Below, in pieces: positions 8,641 through 18,742 of a DNA stretch of 24,258 nt. The notes under the pieces are model-generated. The model was not told the DNA's origin. It saw nothing but the letters and a program-made list of their open reading frames with translations, and made no database searches. Source of the stretch: Macrocybe gigantea (lineage: Eukaryota; Basidiomycota; Agaricomycetes; Agaricales; Callistosporiaceae); NCBI GenBank assembly GCA_011319805.1, contig SJRY01000332.1:1-24258 (forward strand). The letters are read 5' to 3'. Numbering within the stretch: position 1 is the stretch's first letter; each line of letters starts with the position of its first letter. A program made the translations under genes and the position numbers.

Positions 8641-10354
8641 TCCATGGCCTTTCCACTTCCTTTCGAAGTGACATTAATGATATTCGAGCATCTGCACGTC
8701 GATGATGTGCTCAACCTGCGCCAGGTCAGTCGCTAATGTTCCGCGTTTGCATCGCAGCCTGACGAATGAATTCAGGTGTCAAAGGCGATGTATTCCCTAA
8801 CAAAGACGCGCGACATCTGGCTGGGTCTCTACAATTCATGCTATACTCGCTGCGTCAGATACCCGCCTCTCCTTGAAGAACCGCTCTCCTCCTACACGAC
8901 GGCTGAGCTGGAGACGCTCGTTGCACGACGCGCACGGCAAGTCGGACTCTGGGACAGCGACGTCAGAACACCGCTGGACACACACCGCGCGTTCACGCTC
9001 AAAACCCATCACGAAAACGTGGTCCTTGTGCGTGGGGGACGATGGCTGCTGAGCGTTTCGCCAGACGGGCGTGGGGTGCACGCATGCGATCTGGATGCCG
9101 CGGCGTCGAAGCTGAGGCTTACTTTGCTGTGCAAGCCCAAGCTCTTGCAGGAGGAGGACATGGCGTTTTTGAGGCAGCAGGCTGATGTGGTGTGGTGGAC
9201 GTCGTTTGGGCAGGAGATGGAGGTGGTATCTATTGATGCGGATGTGGTCGAGGACGCGCCCCGGCTTCAGTTTACGTTGATGATGAGGTGAGGACTGCAT
9301 ACTTTTTTTTTTGTGAGGATCCTTTATTGATGGTGGGACAGCTTGACGCTACGCCGTCCGACGCTGTCCGTGTTGCAGTTCTGGAAGGTCTCCCTCGTCG
9401 GGCACGGACGTCGTGCGAAGCTCAAGGCGACGCATCACCGCACCGTCGTACTGCCTTACTTGCACCGTCACTATCGGCACTGCCTTTTTAAACGCTATGT
9501 CCTCCAAGAGTTCCCGTCACGCGACGCAAGCGAGTTCAGCTGTCCTGTTCGTGTTATTGATTGGGAGCAGGCTACCCCTACCGCTCTCAGTGTCGCTAGT
9601 ATTACTGCGGAATGGAATGAGGGCGACGGTGATAAATGTCTGGTGCGTCTGTCGAAATCCTCCAAACATTTCCTTGTATGTAACGTCGCCCATCTAGACA
9701 CAGATGTTCATTCTTCCGCAAAAGAAACTGCTGTATTTCACCAAAACAGCAGCCATGCTTTACGCACTGCCTGACTGTCAGCTACAGCCCAAAGCCTCAT
9801 TCGATCCGCACCTCATGGGCCCAAAGAAGACACCGCTCTGGAGAACAAAAGTACCAGAAATGAGCCCTTGCGTGTATTTCTTTTCGCCGCTGTATCACGA
9901 AAGGAACGCAAGTCGCGTCCTGGTTGCGACGGATCGCGTCATTTACGAACTAGTCCTACGGCACGACAGACTGGCAGAACGCCCGGCGTTCTCCAAGGTG
10001 GTCGATTTCCCTGTTAACACGTACTGGACGTACTGGATGGGCTTGAGATACCCGATCACGGTGCAGGGCGCGTTTGCGGTTTGCTGGATAGATGAAGGGT
10101 TTACCATGATTTATTGCCCTTTCAGTCGCGCGCGGCGGGAGGAAGATAGGACTGCAACGGCCTCAAGGGCGGACGATGGAGATGGCCGCGCGTGGTTGGA
10201 GCTGCACGGGTTCACGCTGCCTGAACACTTTCAACCTGCTCACGTAGAATGCGATGTGGATTCTGGACGGCTCATATTGACGATGTGGAGAAGACACAAC
10301 CACGAGATGGACGTTTCGGTTTTCGAAAAAGCGTCGTCCGTTATAGCTCAGTAG
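8599..10354 (+). CDS. F-box protein, about 540 aa
   Basis: Exons: 8599-8724, 8776-9287, 9342-9675, 9704-10354; introns of 51, 54 and 28 nt, the first two with GTCAGT...TTCAG and GTGAGG...GACAG. An F-box spans about residues 17-62: LPFEVTLMIFEHLHVDDVLN, then LRQVSKAMYSLTKTRDIW, with intron 1 inside it. F-box proteins link substrates to the Skp1-cullin ubiquitin ligase; the F-box binds Skp1 and the rest recognises the substrate. The remainder is a long beta-rich region with blocks such as VLVRGGRWLLSVSPDGRGVH, as in many mushroom F-box proteins with propeller-like C-termini (inferred). The joins at 9287/9342 and 9675/9704 are chosen because they keep the frame; the 28-nt interval is unusually short and could instead reflect a one-base loss. 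The start lies in a duplicated region, with a stub copy at 1932. Confidence 0.8.
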
Positions 10355-10471
10355 TGTCGAATCGTAGATGTATCGTAGATGTATTTTGCATTTGCAAAAG
10401 AGCTCCACATTGAAGACCGAATTTGATATTCTGCCTTGTGTTTTTCTTTTTTGTCGTTGGGCCAGGCCTGC

Positions 10472-12456
10472 ATGTTCGCGGCTGTCGTTCGTGGCGCTGT
10501 CGATTCTAGACCACCTGTTGTTGCTGTTGCCGCCGCTGCCGCCCGTCATCGAGTTTGGAAGGGAAAGAGCCGCTGTCGTTTCTTTTCTAGGTCAACTTCT
10601 CAGGCATCGCCTTCGACACCGTCGACATCCTCAACGCCCTCGACGCCCTCGACATCCTCATCCTCTCCCTCAACACACAACTACAAAGGCTTTCGCCGAC
10701 CGGACCCAAGCCAAGAAGCCTGGGACGCGTGGAGCTCTGAACGCACAGAGGATCTGCCTGACTGGTGCAACCGCAAGCGGAGGTCCGAATCGTCGACGGG
10801 GCTGCGCGGGATGGTGGGCTATCGCAACATGTCTGTCACGTTCTTGGGGACGTCGAGCGGCGGCGGTCCGACCGAGACGCGGAATTGCTCGTCGCTCGTG
10901 TGCGACGTGCTCGGGAACTCGACACTTTGGCGTGCGTCTTGTCTTTTTTTTTTTTTTTTGTTTCAGTGCCGTTGCTTACTGTCGAATTTCGCCTGGTTTT
11001 TGGACGTTTGATAGTGCTGGATTGTGCAGAGGGAACGGTGCGCCAGTTTATGCAGCAGCCTCGCGTCGAGTATCCGTTGCGCTTGAACAAGGTCTCAAAG
11101 ATTTTCATCACACACATGCACGGCGAGCACTCTCTTGCAGAGAAAAAAAGCCCCTCGAAATGCTGATGCAGTCGCATTTCGCAGCGGACCACATCATCGG
11201 CTTGGTCCCTTTTCTCAGAAACATCCTCTTTCCACCACCTTCATCCTCATCGTCGTCTTCATCGTCCTCGAATCCCAGACCAGTAAGAAACACAGAAAGT
11301 CTCAGTATATATGATATTCATATTATGAACAGCCGAGGATTCATATCTACGGTCCGTCAGGGATCCGCAAGTTTGTGAGGCAAAACATGAAAATGACGCG
11401 GTCATTCACGGCGGACACGTACACCGTGCACGAGCTTCTCGCTGCCGGTGACAAAGCATGTCCATGCCTCCCCGTCACAGGCCTGAACGCAGATGCAGGG
11501 AGTCGCAGCGTAGAGAACGAAGCGGTGATGCACCCGAGTGAGATCGCGGGCATGGACATTAGATGCGACGAGGACGGACTGTGGCGGTCGTTCACGTCTG
11601 CGCAAGGCGTGTTTAGTGAGGTCGTCGTAGACGCTGGTCCGATCGTCCACCGAGGTGAGTCCCCGTCTTCTCTATATGCAAAGGAGCTCACATCCTAGTG
11701 CGTAGATCCGTGCTTGGGATACGTCATACGTGAGACGGCGGGCTCGCGGCGCAAGCTCGTCCTGCTGGGTGACACGTCCGACGCTTCGGCCATCATCCCG
11801 CTCTGCGTCCCTTCCCCGCCCGCGAATTCGGATCCCGATCCAGACACAAACTCGGACATGAACTCGGATATGGACATCTGCCCCGCACCATCGCTAGTCG
11901 TGCACGAAGCGACGGACGCATTCATCCCGCGGCACGTCGACCCGGCGGCGCGTCGTTCGAGAGAGACGGTGCGCGACAAGGCGCTGGCCCGCGGTCATTC
12001 GACACCAGATATGGCTGGCGCGTTTGCGAGACGCGTCGGTGCCGAGAGGTTAGTGCTTAATCATATCAGCGGGAGGTGAGCACACGTTTGAAAGGGCTTT
12101 TGTTTTCCTTAAGAATGTTCATGGCCCTGCATAGGTTCCCTGCACCGAAGTCGAAAAAGGACATACGTGCGGCTGTCATACGCGAGATTGAGCGACAGGC
12201 GGGCGAAGCGTGGGGTTCTGACCGACGCGCCGTGGCCGCGTACGACTACCTCCGCGTCGTCATTCCTCCTCCCGCTCTGCTCGTCGCTCCTCGTCTTCCT
12301 CAGGCCGACGTGGAGATGGCAATCGTTATGGACGAGGAAATGGAGGAGACTCTGGTGCGACCAGGCGAAGGCACGGATGAGGGACGGAAATTGCTTGCTT
12401 CTGCGAGGAATACGTCCGTCACGCATTTTAGTAAACGAAAACGAAGGGAGGAATAG
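10472..12456 (+). CDS. Ribonuclease Z (tRNA 3' endonuclease), ELAC1-like, about 559 aa
   Basis: Six exons: 10472-10931, 11015-11122, 11185-11282, 11333-11654, 11706-12075, 12135-12456; the frame is open throughout. RNase Z cuts tRNA precursors just after the discriminator base, removing the 3' trailer. Motifs in order: LGTSSGGGPTETRNCSS (from residue 124), LLDCAEGTVRQF, the zinc-binding HMHADH (about 187-192), RIHIYGPSG, GDT (351-353), HEAT (396-399), GHST (426-429) and LNHISGR (447-453). These are the metal and active-site motifs of the metallo-beta-lactamase fold of tRNase Z. The HMHADH motif is split by a GC-AG intron (11123-11184). The first 119 residues are Arg/Ser/Thr-rich without acidic residues near the start, like a mitochondrial presequence; in-frame ATGs at 10811 and 10829 would give a form lacking it. 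The C-terminus is charged (FSKRKRREE). Only 117 nt separate it from the F-box stop. Confidence 0.93.
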
Positions 12457-13270
12457 CACGTTTGTGGTTTCTTTTTTGTTGTTTTTTTTTGTTGTTTTCT
12501 TTTTTTTTGCTGTCTGTCATACTCATCAGAATGTGGGGATGTTGAGATCGTACTCGTGAGCAGCAATACTTGACGCGTCACTCTTCAGTCTTTTTTTTTT
12601 CTTTCATCCACCATCTCTCGTCTTCCGCATCAGACCACAAACGTATGTCAGGAAGTTATTAAAAACCTGTGAGATGTTGTAAAGTAACTGAGCGCAATTT
12701 TTGTGTCTGTTTTTTTTTGGTCGTCTTGGCATGATTCAACGGCCAAAGATTGTTGCGATTTTTTTCCCTTGACAAAAGGTCGTGATTGGGTGGACGATTG
12801 TGACGTTCTACAGCTTTCCTATGGCCAAGCCATTACCACACAATCGCCACCGCTGTATGTGCATGGTGGCGCCGTGATGCAGTACCTCTGGGGCCACGAT
12901 TCACATTGATCATCGATGGGCACACGATATCGGAGATAATTGAAATGTAGCGGCGGTGGATACTGGCATGCATGCGCAAGTCAACACCTCCAGACCCTTA
13001 ACCACTTTCAAAATGGACATCATCATGATCATACGCGAGTCACAAACCCACATCTGGAGTCTTTGACCTTTCTGATCAGGATCTTAGCCCACTGATGTGC
13101 TTGCATCGTGGCACAGTGAACCCACCGCCATCCACGTTTTGATCAGTGGCCACCGTCGCCGCATTTCGAGACTGCATACAGCTCGGCTGTCTCCGATCTG
13201 GTGTGCCCAATCATCAATGATCAATTCCAATTGCGGCCCCATTGTCCATGAACGCCACAGCAGAAGACGC
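12457..13270. other. Intergenic, T-rich then unremarkable
   Basis: The first 280 nt carry several runs of T (12470-12510, 12590, 12710), probably the 3' UTR and downstream region of the RNase Z gene. The rest shows no convincing coding signal on either strand. Confidence 0.5.
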
Positions 13271-13271
13271 A

Positions 13272-13277
13272 TATATA
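13272..13277 (+). promoter_or_regulatory. TATA box of the P-loop NTPase gene
   Basis: TATATA 67 nt upstream of the ATG at 13339, followed by a pyrimidine-rich CATCCTTCTCTTG stretch typical of a fungal transcription start region. Confidence 0.6.
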
Positions 13278-13338
13278 CTGCCTGTTGAGAAACCAAGCCC
13301 TGCATCCTTCTCTTGTTCATACGCATACATCACGCGCT

Positions 13339-16300
13339 ATGACTGAAATTCAAGAGCTCGAACCAAAGCCGAGCAATGCTTATAAACAACTCAATGGAAT
13401 TATGGGCGCCATTCGCTCTTTCATCCAGGACGAAGGTGCTGCACCAGAACTTATCCTGCAACACGTCTTGCAACATGTAAAACACGAGTTGGGACTAATT
13501 TGGCTAGATGGCGAAAGTACCGCGGGAATGTGCGTCTTGCAAAAGAGATAATTAAGAATCATCCCGGTCTCGAGACGCACATAGCAGCCGCTTTCGAAAG
13601 CGGAGACTACACCAAACTTGCTTGTCTGAGTCAGTTTTTTGATGATATCTTGATACGATGACGAGCTCTGACCATACAGTAGATGTTCTACAAAAGAAGG
13701 CTCCAGTCGAACCCTCTGACGAAAAGAAGGCTTCTGATGAGAGTGAGATTTTTCGATAATGCATGCAGTGTTCCTTTGCTTATCCGAGTCGTTATGAAGG
13801 AGTTGCAAAAGGTGTTCTTGGTTCATCAGAGCCTTCGTGCCAATACTTACTCTTGTATCTTCAAGCCATCACTTCAGCCTGGGGCTCTCCGTTTATAGGC
13901 AACTCTCACGAACTCCTCCTCGATGCTCTGCAGAATATTCCTCGCAACAGACATTATGAAAGCATCACATCGATCGTTCAATCCTCTGGAACTGGTAAAT
14001 CTAGGATGGTGAATGAAGTGAGAAAGCTCGTCTTTGCGATTCCCGTCAATATTCGAAAACCCGAAGACGCAAAGAGTAAGTCGAGATCATTGTTCTTGCG
14101 TCCCTCCCTTTGTTTTTAAACGACTACAGGCAAGGCTTATCCGCCATCCGACACACCAATACATAGGTATCTGGTCCTCAACAATAGCGGCGACCTGCTC
14201 GATCACTTTGCACGGTTCTTTGATGCTTTGTTCACAAACGTCCTGCATCTACTGGAGGCTCAATTTGAATCCGAAGTGCGACAACTTGGACACAGCTGGA
14301 AACCCACTAAGCGCGAGCTTGCGGAGTGGTGGTCGAACGTGTTTGACGAGACCAGGGAAGAGTTGTATAAGAAAGTCGTTGTGGATGCATCGGCACTGGT
14401 AAGTGAAAGTATCCATACCGTGATCGATATCTGAACATGATAATAATCTTGTTGATCTATCGTAAGGGAGCGGATGCCAACCGACCTTCAACGGCGTGCG
14501 CAGTTCATGCCTTGGAGCGTCTTGTTGCGGCCATCAAAGAGAGGACTGCAGCGTCCCGTTCCAAGGGCGAAAGCCCCAAGTACCCGGTGGAGCTGCTCGT
14601 TTTCTTTGATGAAGCACATACTCTCTGGAAAGTCTCAAAAGGTGACGAGAAGTCCGAAGATGAGGATCTGGCACCCCTCGTCAAAACCCGTTATGATCAT
14701 TTATGCACCACTATGAACTCTCTTCAAAGACAAGATGTTGTCTATCTCTTTATGTCCACCGCTTCACCCGTTGCCATGCTTGCACCTCGCGCTCCCCTCG
14801 CCAGCTCAGCGCGAGTCGCATCCAGCCGTCCTTCGTTCCCCCCTCCCATTACAGAGACGCCTTTTGATTGTCATCCAACGCTTGTCAACCGTGAGGCGCG
14901 AATCAGAGCTGGCCCTGATCTTACAATGGAGTCTGTAAGGAGTTTTGAATTCATGGTCAGATTTGGTCGACCTGTGTAAGCGTCATTGTAACCGTTTTTC
15001 GTTTTTGAATTCAATCTTCACTTCCTTTCCATAGATAGATTCTGGTCATTGTTCCAGGCATATCGTGGGGTGAAGTCCAGTACTAAAACACCAGAACAGT
15101 ATATTCTCGATCTCGCCAAGGAGAATCTGGTTAATGACGTGGACACTGAGAAGTCAAAGATGGCAATGATTGACGTTGTCCACCACATGGATTATGAACT
15201 ACGGCAGATAAAGGTGAATCGTTTTGAATCGGAGCTGGTCAAGAGCTATATGAGGATTGTCTACTCTGTCCCAGCGGACCGCTCGTACATCCGTTCCGGG
15301 TACCCATCTGAGCCAATTCTGGCAGAGGCTGCTTGTCAACAACTCGCCGTGTGGGAGAGCCAGAAATCTAGCTTCGTGATAGACACTCTCAACTCGCCGA
15401 AAAACAATGGCCTTCTTTCGAAAGGAGAATGTGGGGAGCTCACAGCCCGAGTTCTGCTCTCGGCCGCATATCGGAGGGCCGTAGAAAAGGAGCATGTCCT
15501 AACGACTGGAATGATCCAATATTCCCGAGGCTGTCAGCTCATCGCGTTTCTGGGAGAGCTCTTCTCGGAACAGTTCATTGACAAAATCCTCCAATCTTGC
15601 GCAGACGGACGAAATTTGGGCCCCAATCTCGAGACGGCGTTCTCGACTGGCATCGTTCGGTTCACGCATTTCATCAAAGCGGGCGATGACAGTTCGGTCA
15701 CGGCTGAAGCTGCATGGGCGGCGTTCATCCGAAGTGCAGCTATTATTTGCAAGAACTGCCAACCGGTTATCGACCTCATCATTCCTGTTTTTCTGTGCGA
15801 TGATGCCGGGAAAACACCGTTATGCGAGCACGCGATGACAGGCATATTAATTCAGGTCCGCGATCGCCGCCGTGCTACGCCTACGATCCATTCTGAGATC
15901 AACGCCCTGGAACTCAAATACTTCAAGCCAACACTGAGATGCGAACACCGTAAGCGCCCGGATCGTCCTGGCAAGGATACTCAGCCGCAGATCAAAGCAC
16001 CACCGCCCTACATTGCCTTGATCATGGATCTCGGAGTTCAGCCTGTAACTAGAGCCATCAAGACGAGCAAAGGCAACCGGTCGGCTGACGCGGCGGATCC
16101 GCCATCCATCTCCGTCATTCTTCACAACAAGGTTCAACGAGAGCAACCTGACCGAGCAGCGAAAGCGCCGAATGCACAAGGGAAAAGTCGCTACACGATC
16201 TGCGTCCGAGGCTGTTCCGAGAAGGTCTACAAAGGTATACGAACTGGAGAAGACACGAGCAAGTTCGCCATGCTCCTTCAGTCGCGCGACCTGTTTGCGG

Positions 16301-16497
16301 AGCATCCACGCGATGAGAAGTGGAGATGCGCCATGCAAAACCTCAAGCCCTTGTGGACGCGTGGATCGCCTTGCAACGACTGGGTGGTGAATGATTATCT
16401 CAATAGCCCTGCAGTGCAAGAACAGGATGTTGAAGAGGAGGGCGTCGAGATGGGCAATGATTGTTACGATGGAGACCCGGAGGATGATCTGTACTAG
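13339..16497 (+). CDS. P-loop NTPase with C-terminal nuclease-like domain (Crinkler/CR-effector type), 5' part damaged
   Basis: Likely exons: 13339-13623, 13680-14075, 14130-14398, 14467-14975, 15039-16497, with introns GTCTGA (branch CTGAC), GTAAGT, GTAAGT and GTAAGC. The N-terminal header begins MTEIQELEPKPSNAYKQL. SSGTGKSRM (13983-14009) is a Walker A loop and ELLVFFDEAHTLW (about 14590-14628) a Walker B; VVYLFMSTASP resembles a sensor strand. The last exon holds a long helical region, then CQPVIDLIIPVF and GILIQVRDR (15757-15867), which resemble the D...QxK/R core of restriction-endonuclease-fold nucleases. Such NTPase-nuclease pairings are described for Crinkler-RHS effectors, which are expanded in basidiomycetes, where roles in conflict between genomes or cells are proposed. 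Here that is inference from motifs. Two problems lie in the 5' part: a one-base loss near 13513 and an in-frame TAA at 13757, though a weak-donor intron could remove the stop. From ATG 13763 on, the frame is intact. Confidence 0.72.
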
Positions 16498-17149
16498 TAG
16501 CTTCCTTTTTACTATATCCTTGATAGAATACGCAAATGGCAAGTATTGAGGATTACCATGTAGCAATGGTCGGGGACAAAACATAGACGGCAAACGGTGC
16601 ACGTTGGATCCGGAATTATTCAATGAAGTCCAATGTGGCTCGCGTCATGGCATCCCACGTTGACATACGTTACATCTCACTTCGCACACACTACTCGATC
16701 TACATAACAACTGTTAATTAACGAAGACCTGTGTCACTTATCCTATCCGAAAATAACAAGGTGACAGGCAATATGTCATCTTGTGCGGGCAGCTCGTGAA
16801 GGAGAGATGTCGTTCGTCGTTGGAATTTACTCCGACGACTTTCGGCGAGTGGCCGAGATAGAAGACCTTTTTTTTGTCTGAAGGACATGGTCCCTATGTC
16901 TAATGAGGCATCTTTGGCAGACGGCGTACGTCGTGATTCGTGAAGCATCATCGCACCGAATAGGCCGAAGATCAGGAAGCAGCAGAACAGTGTCGCGACC
17001 TTCTTTACTTCTCAGTACCGACGGAAGGATAGAAACAACTTACACAAGACTCGGCGGCTCTCCACCACTTATCCATCATTCCGAGGGAGGCGTGCATTGC
17101 AATTATTGTATGTGGAGCTGAGTTTCAACCTTCTGCGGACATCAGCAAA
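16498..17149. other. Intergenic, no gene seen
   Basis: Downstream of the NTPase gene. Short open stretches on both strands lack domains, starts in good context or introns. Confidence 0.5.
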
Positions 17150-17560
17150 ATGTCCTGTAAAATACATTAGGATACATTGCAATACATTGTCACCATTGTC
17201 CACATTGTATCCAATTTTATTAGGCTAGTATACATTGCCTCACAAGGCAACAATTACTAGGCAATTTTGTATTAACATTGTATAGTAAACTTAAGATAGT
17301 AGACCTTGCAAGGATACTAGCAAAATTGTAAGACCATACAAGATTATCCCTACCATACAATGTTATCCAATTTTAGCTTGACCATACAAGATTATCTCTA
17401 CCATACAATGTTATCCATTTTTAGCTCAACCATACAATGTTATCCATTTTTATCCCTACCATACAATGTTATCCATTTTTAGCTCTACTATACAATGTAT
17501 CCAATTTTATTTCTACCATACAAGATTGTTACAACTCTACATTGCAATACATTTCAATGG
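17150..17560. repeat. AT-rich island with a 29-bp minisatellite
   Basis: From 17333 to about 17535 eight units begin ACCATACAA or ACTATACAA at 17333, 17352, 17381, 17400, 17429, 17458, 17487 and 17515. Full units are 28-29 bp (ACCATACAATGTTATCC then TTTTTAGCT); two 19-bp short forms alternate with full ones at the start, giving a 48-bp higher-order repeat. Flanking DNA repeats TACATTG and has TACATTGCAATACATT at both ends of the island (about 17173 and 17538). No coding signal. Confidence 0.85.
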
Positions 17561-17743
17561 AAGAAAGCCTGGATTATGGGCTTTTTTTTTATGCTGGCAT
17601 TAGATTTCTTACAATCCCACATTGATCAGTACAAATGTATCATTGTCAATATTATATACATGCAATAAAAAAGGAAAGACAGCAAAGGAGCACATCAAGC
17701 ATGGAGGAAGGGAGGGAGAGAATACAGACAAAGCCACCATCAA

Positions 17744-18063
17744 TGTTACAGACGCCGCCCAAAGGACTATTCATTTTCTTATCTTATCTTTCCCACATCC
17801 CTTATCTCCCCCATCATGCTGCGCAGCGCGCAGCCATCGAGTCATCTCACTTCCCTAGTCATCCTGAGTCATCTCCTTCCAGTCTTACTCATCCGCAGTC
17901 CACAGCATTGCGCAGCCCATGGTCCGTGCTCGAGTACTGTAGTGTATATAAGGACTCCCAGATGTACCAGTAACGCTAGGCTTAATATTCCTTTTGCCAT
18001 CATCTCAAGACCACTCTCGCACTTAGTCTGCCCGAGTCCTTCTGAGATTCGTCTAGCCTAACA
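17744..18063 (+). repeat. 5' LTR
   Basis: Starts TGTTA and ends TAACA, a perfect 5-bp terminal inverted repeat; 320 bp; identical to 23938-24257. Confidence 0.95.
17945..17952 (+). promoter_or_regulatory. LTR TATA box
   Basis: TATATAAG inside the LTR. A start site about 33 nt downstream would fall at about 17978, exactly where the sequence complementary to the primer site begins; this would be the U3/R border. Confidence 0.75.
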
Positions 18064-18065
18064 AG

Positions 18066-18076
18066 ATATTAAGCCT
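18066..18076 (+). promoter_or_regulatory. Primer-binding site of the self-priming type
   Basis: ATATTAAGCCT, two bases after the 5' LTR, is the exact reverse complement of AGGCTTAATAT at 17978-17988, the predicted 5' end of the element's RNA. The usual TGG that pairs with the CCA end of a tRNA is absent. Tf1 and sushi-group elements prime minus-strand synthesis from the first 11 nt of their own RNA; this layout matches that in length and place. Confidence 0.8.
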
Positions 18077-18724
18077 CGTCGAGACTCGCTCAGACTCACA
18101 CACACACCACGTCACGCTTTATCAAAGACTTGATCAACATTCGACGACAAGCGGTCGCCGACCCAGCGAGCACTAGCACGAGCGACGAGAGCACTTGGCT
18201 CAGAGAAGTAGACCAGACATTGCAGTCCACGCCATTCGCAGAGACAGTCCACGCCACCCGCAGAGACACTAGCAATCCAAACAAACGAAAGAGAGAGCGC
18301 ACACCTACACCAAGTAGCGACGACGAAGAACAGGCATTTCTGAGAGAGTTTGCCTTCACCACCACAGACGAGCCCGCTGAATCCTCAGCGAAGGAGCAGC
18401 ACAACTCATTGCAGAACTCTTCCTAGAGGAGAATACGGGATAAGCCCAGAAGAGCTGTGGTCAGACCAGAATCTTCTTGCCGAAGAAGAGGACGAACCCA
18501 TCCGCAAGAAAACGAGAGAAGAACGAACACAAGCCCGAGATTTTAGGCGACAACAGATCGAGAACTATAATCGCCGAACACAGGAGGAAGACATACTGAT
18601 ACAAAGAGGGCACGACGCACAGAGCGTACGACAGAACCAACGAGAACGACACCAGAGTCAAGGACACACAGGAACGAAACCACCGAATCCCTTCAGAGGA
18701 CCAATCCGCCGAAGCACTGCATAA
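18073..18724 (+). other. Leader reading frames (ORF0-like) without an ATG
   Basis: One frame is open from 18073 to a stop at 18424-18426 and encodes a charged, Ser/Thr-rich sequence (DESTWLREVDQTLQ, NPNKRKRERTPTPSSDDEEQ). A +1 frame overlaps it and runs to TAA at 18722-18724 (SPEELWSDQNLLAEEEDEP, then REERTQARDFRRQQIENYN). Both look protein-like, yet neither has an ATG; ACG at 18109 in the context ACCACGTCA could be a non-AUG start or a mutated ATG. Whether it is a separate protein, a Gag extension or non-coding is open. Confidence 0.4.
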
Positions 18725-18742
18725 GGAGAGAATCGCACCACC

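Noticed and set aside
10368..11378. 336-codon open frame on plus over the RNase Z 5' region
   Set aside because: Wrong frame for RNase Z, runs through introns with good splice sites, low-complexity Arg/Ser composition.
15847..16623. 258-codon open frame on minus
   Set aside because: Lies opposite the conserved last exon of the NTPase gene; a shadow frame without family resemblance.
17150..17560. CRISPR-like array
   Set aside because: Units are contiguous tandem repeats without unique spacers, in a eukaryotic context.
18064..18130. tRNA-type primer-binding site (TGG...)
   Set aside because: No TGG follows the LTR; the self-complementary 11-mer explains priming better.
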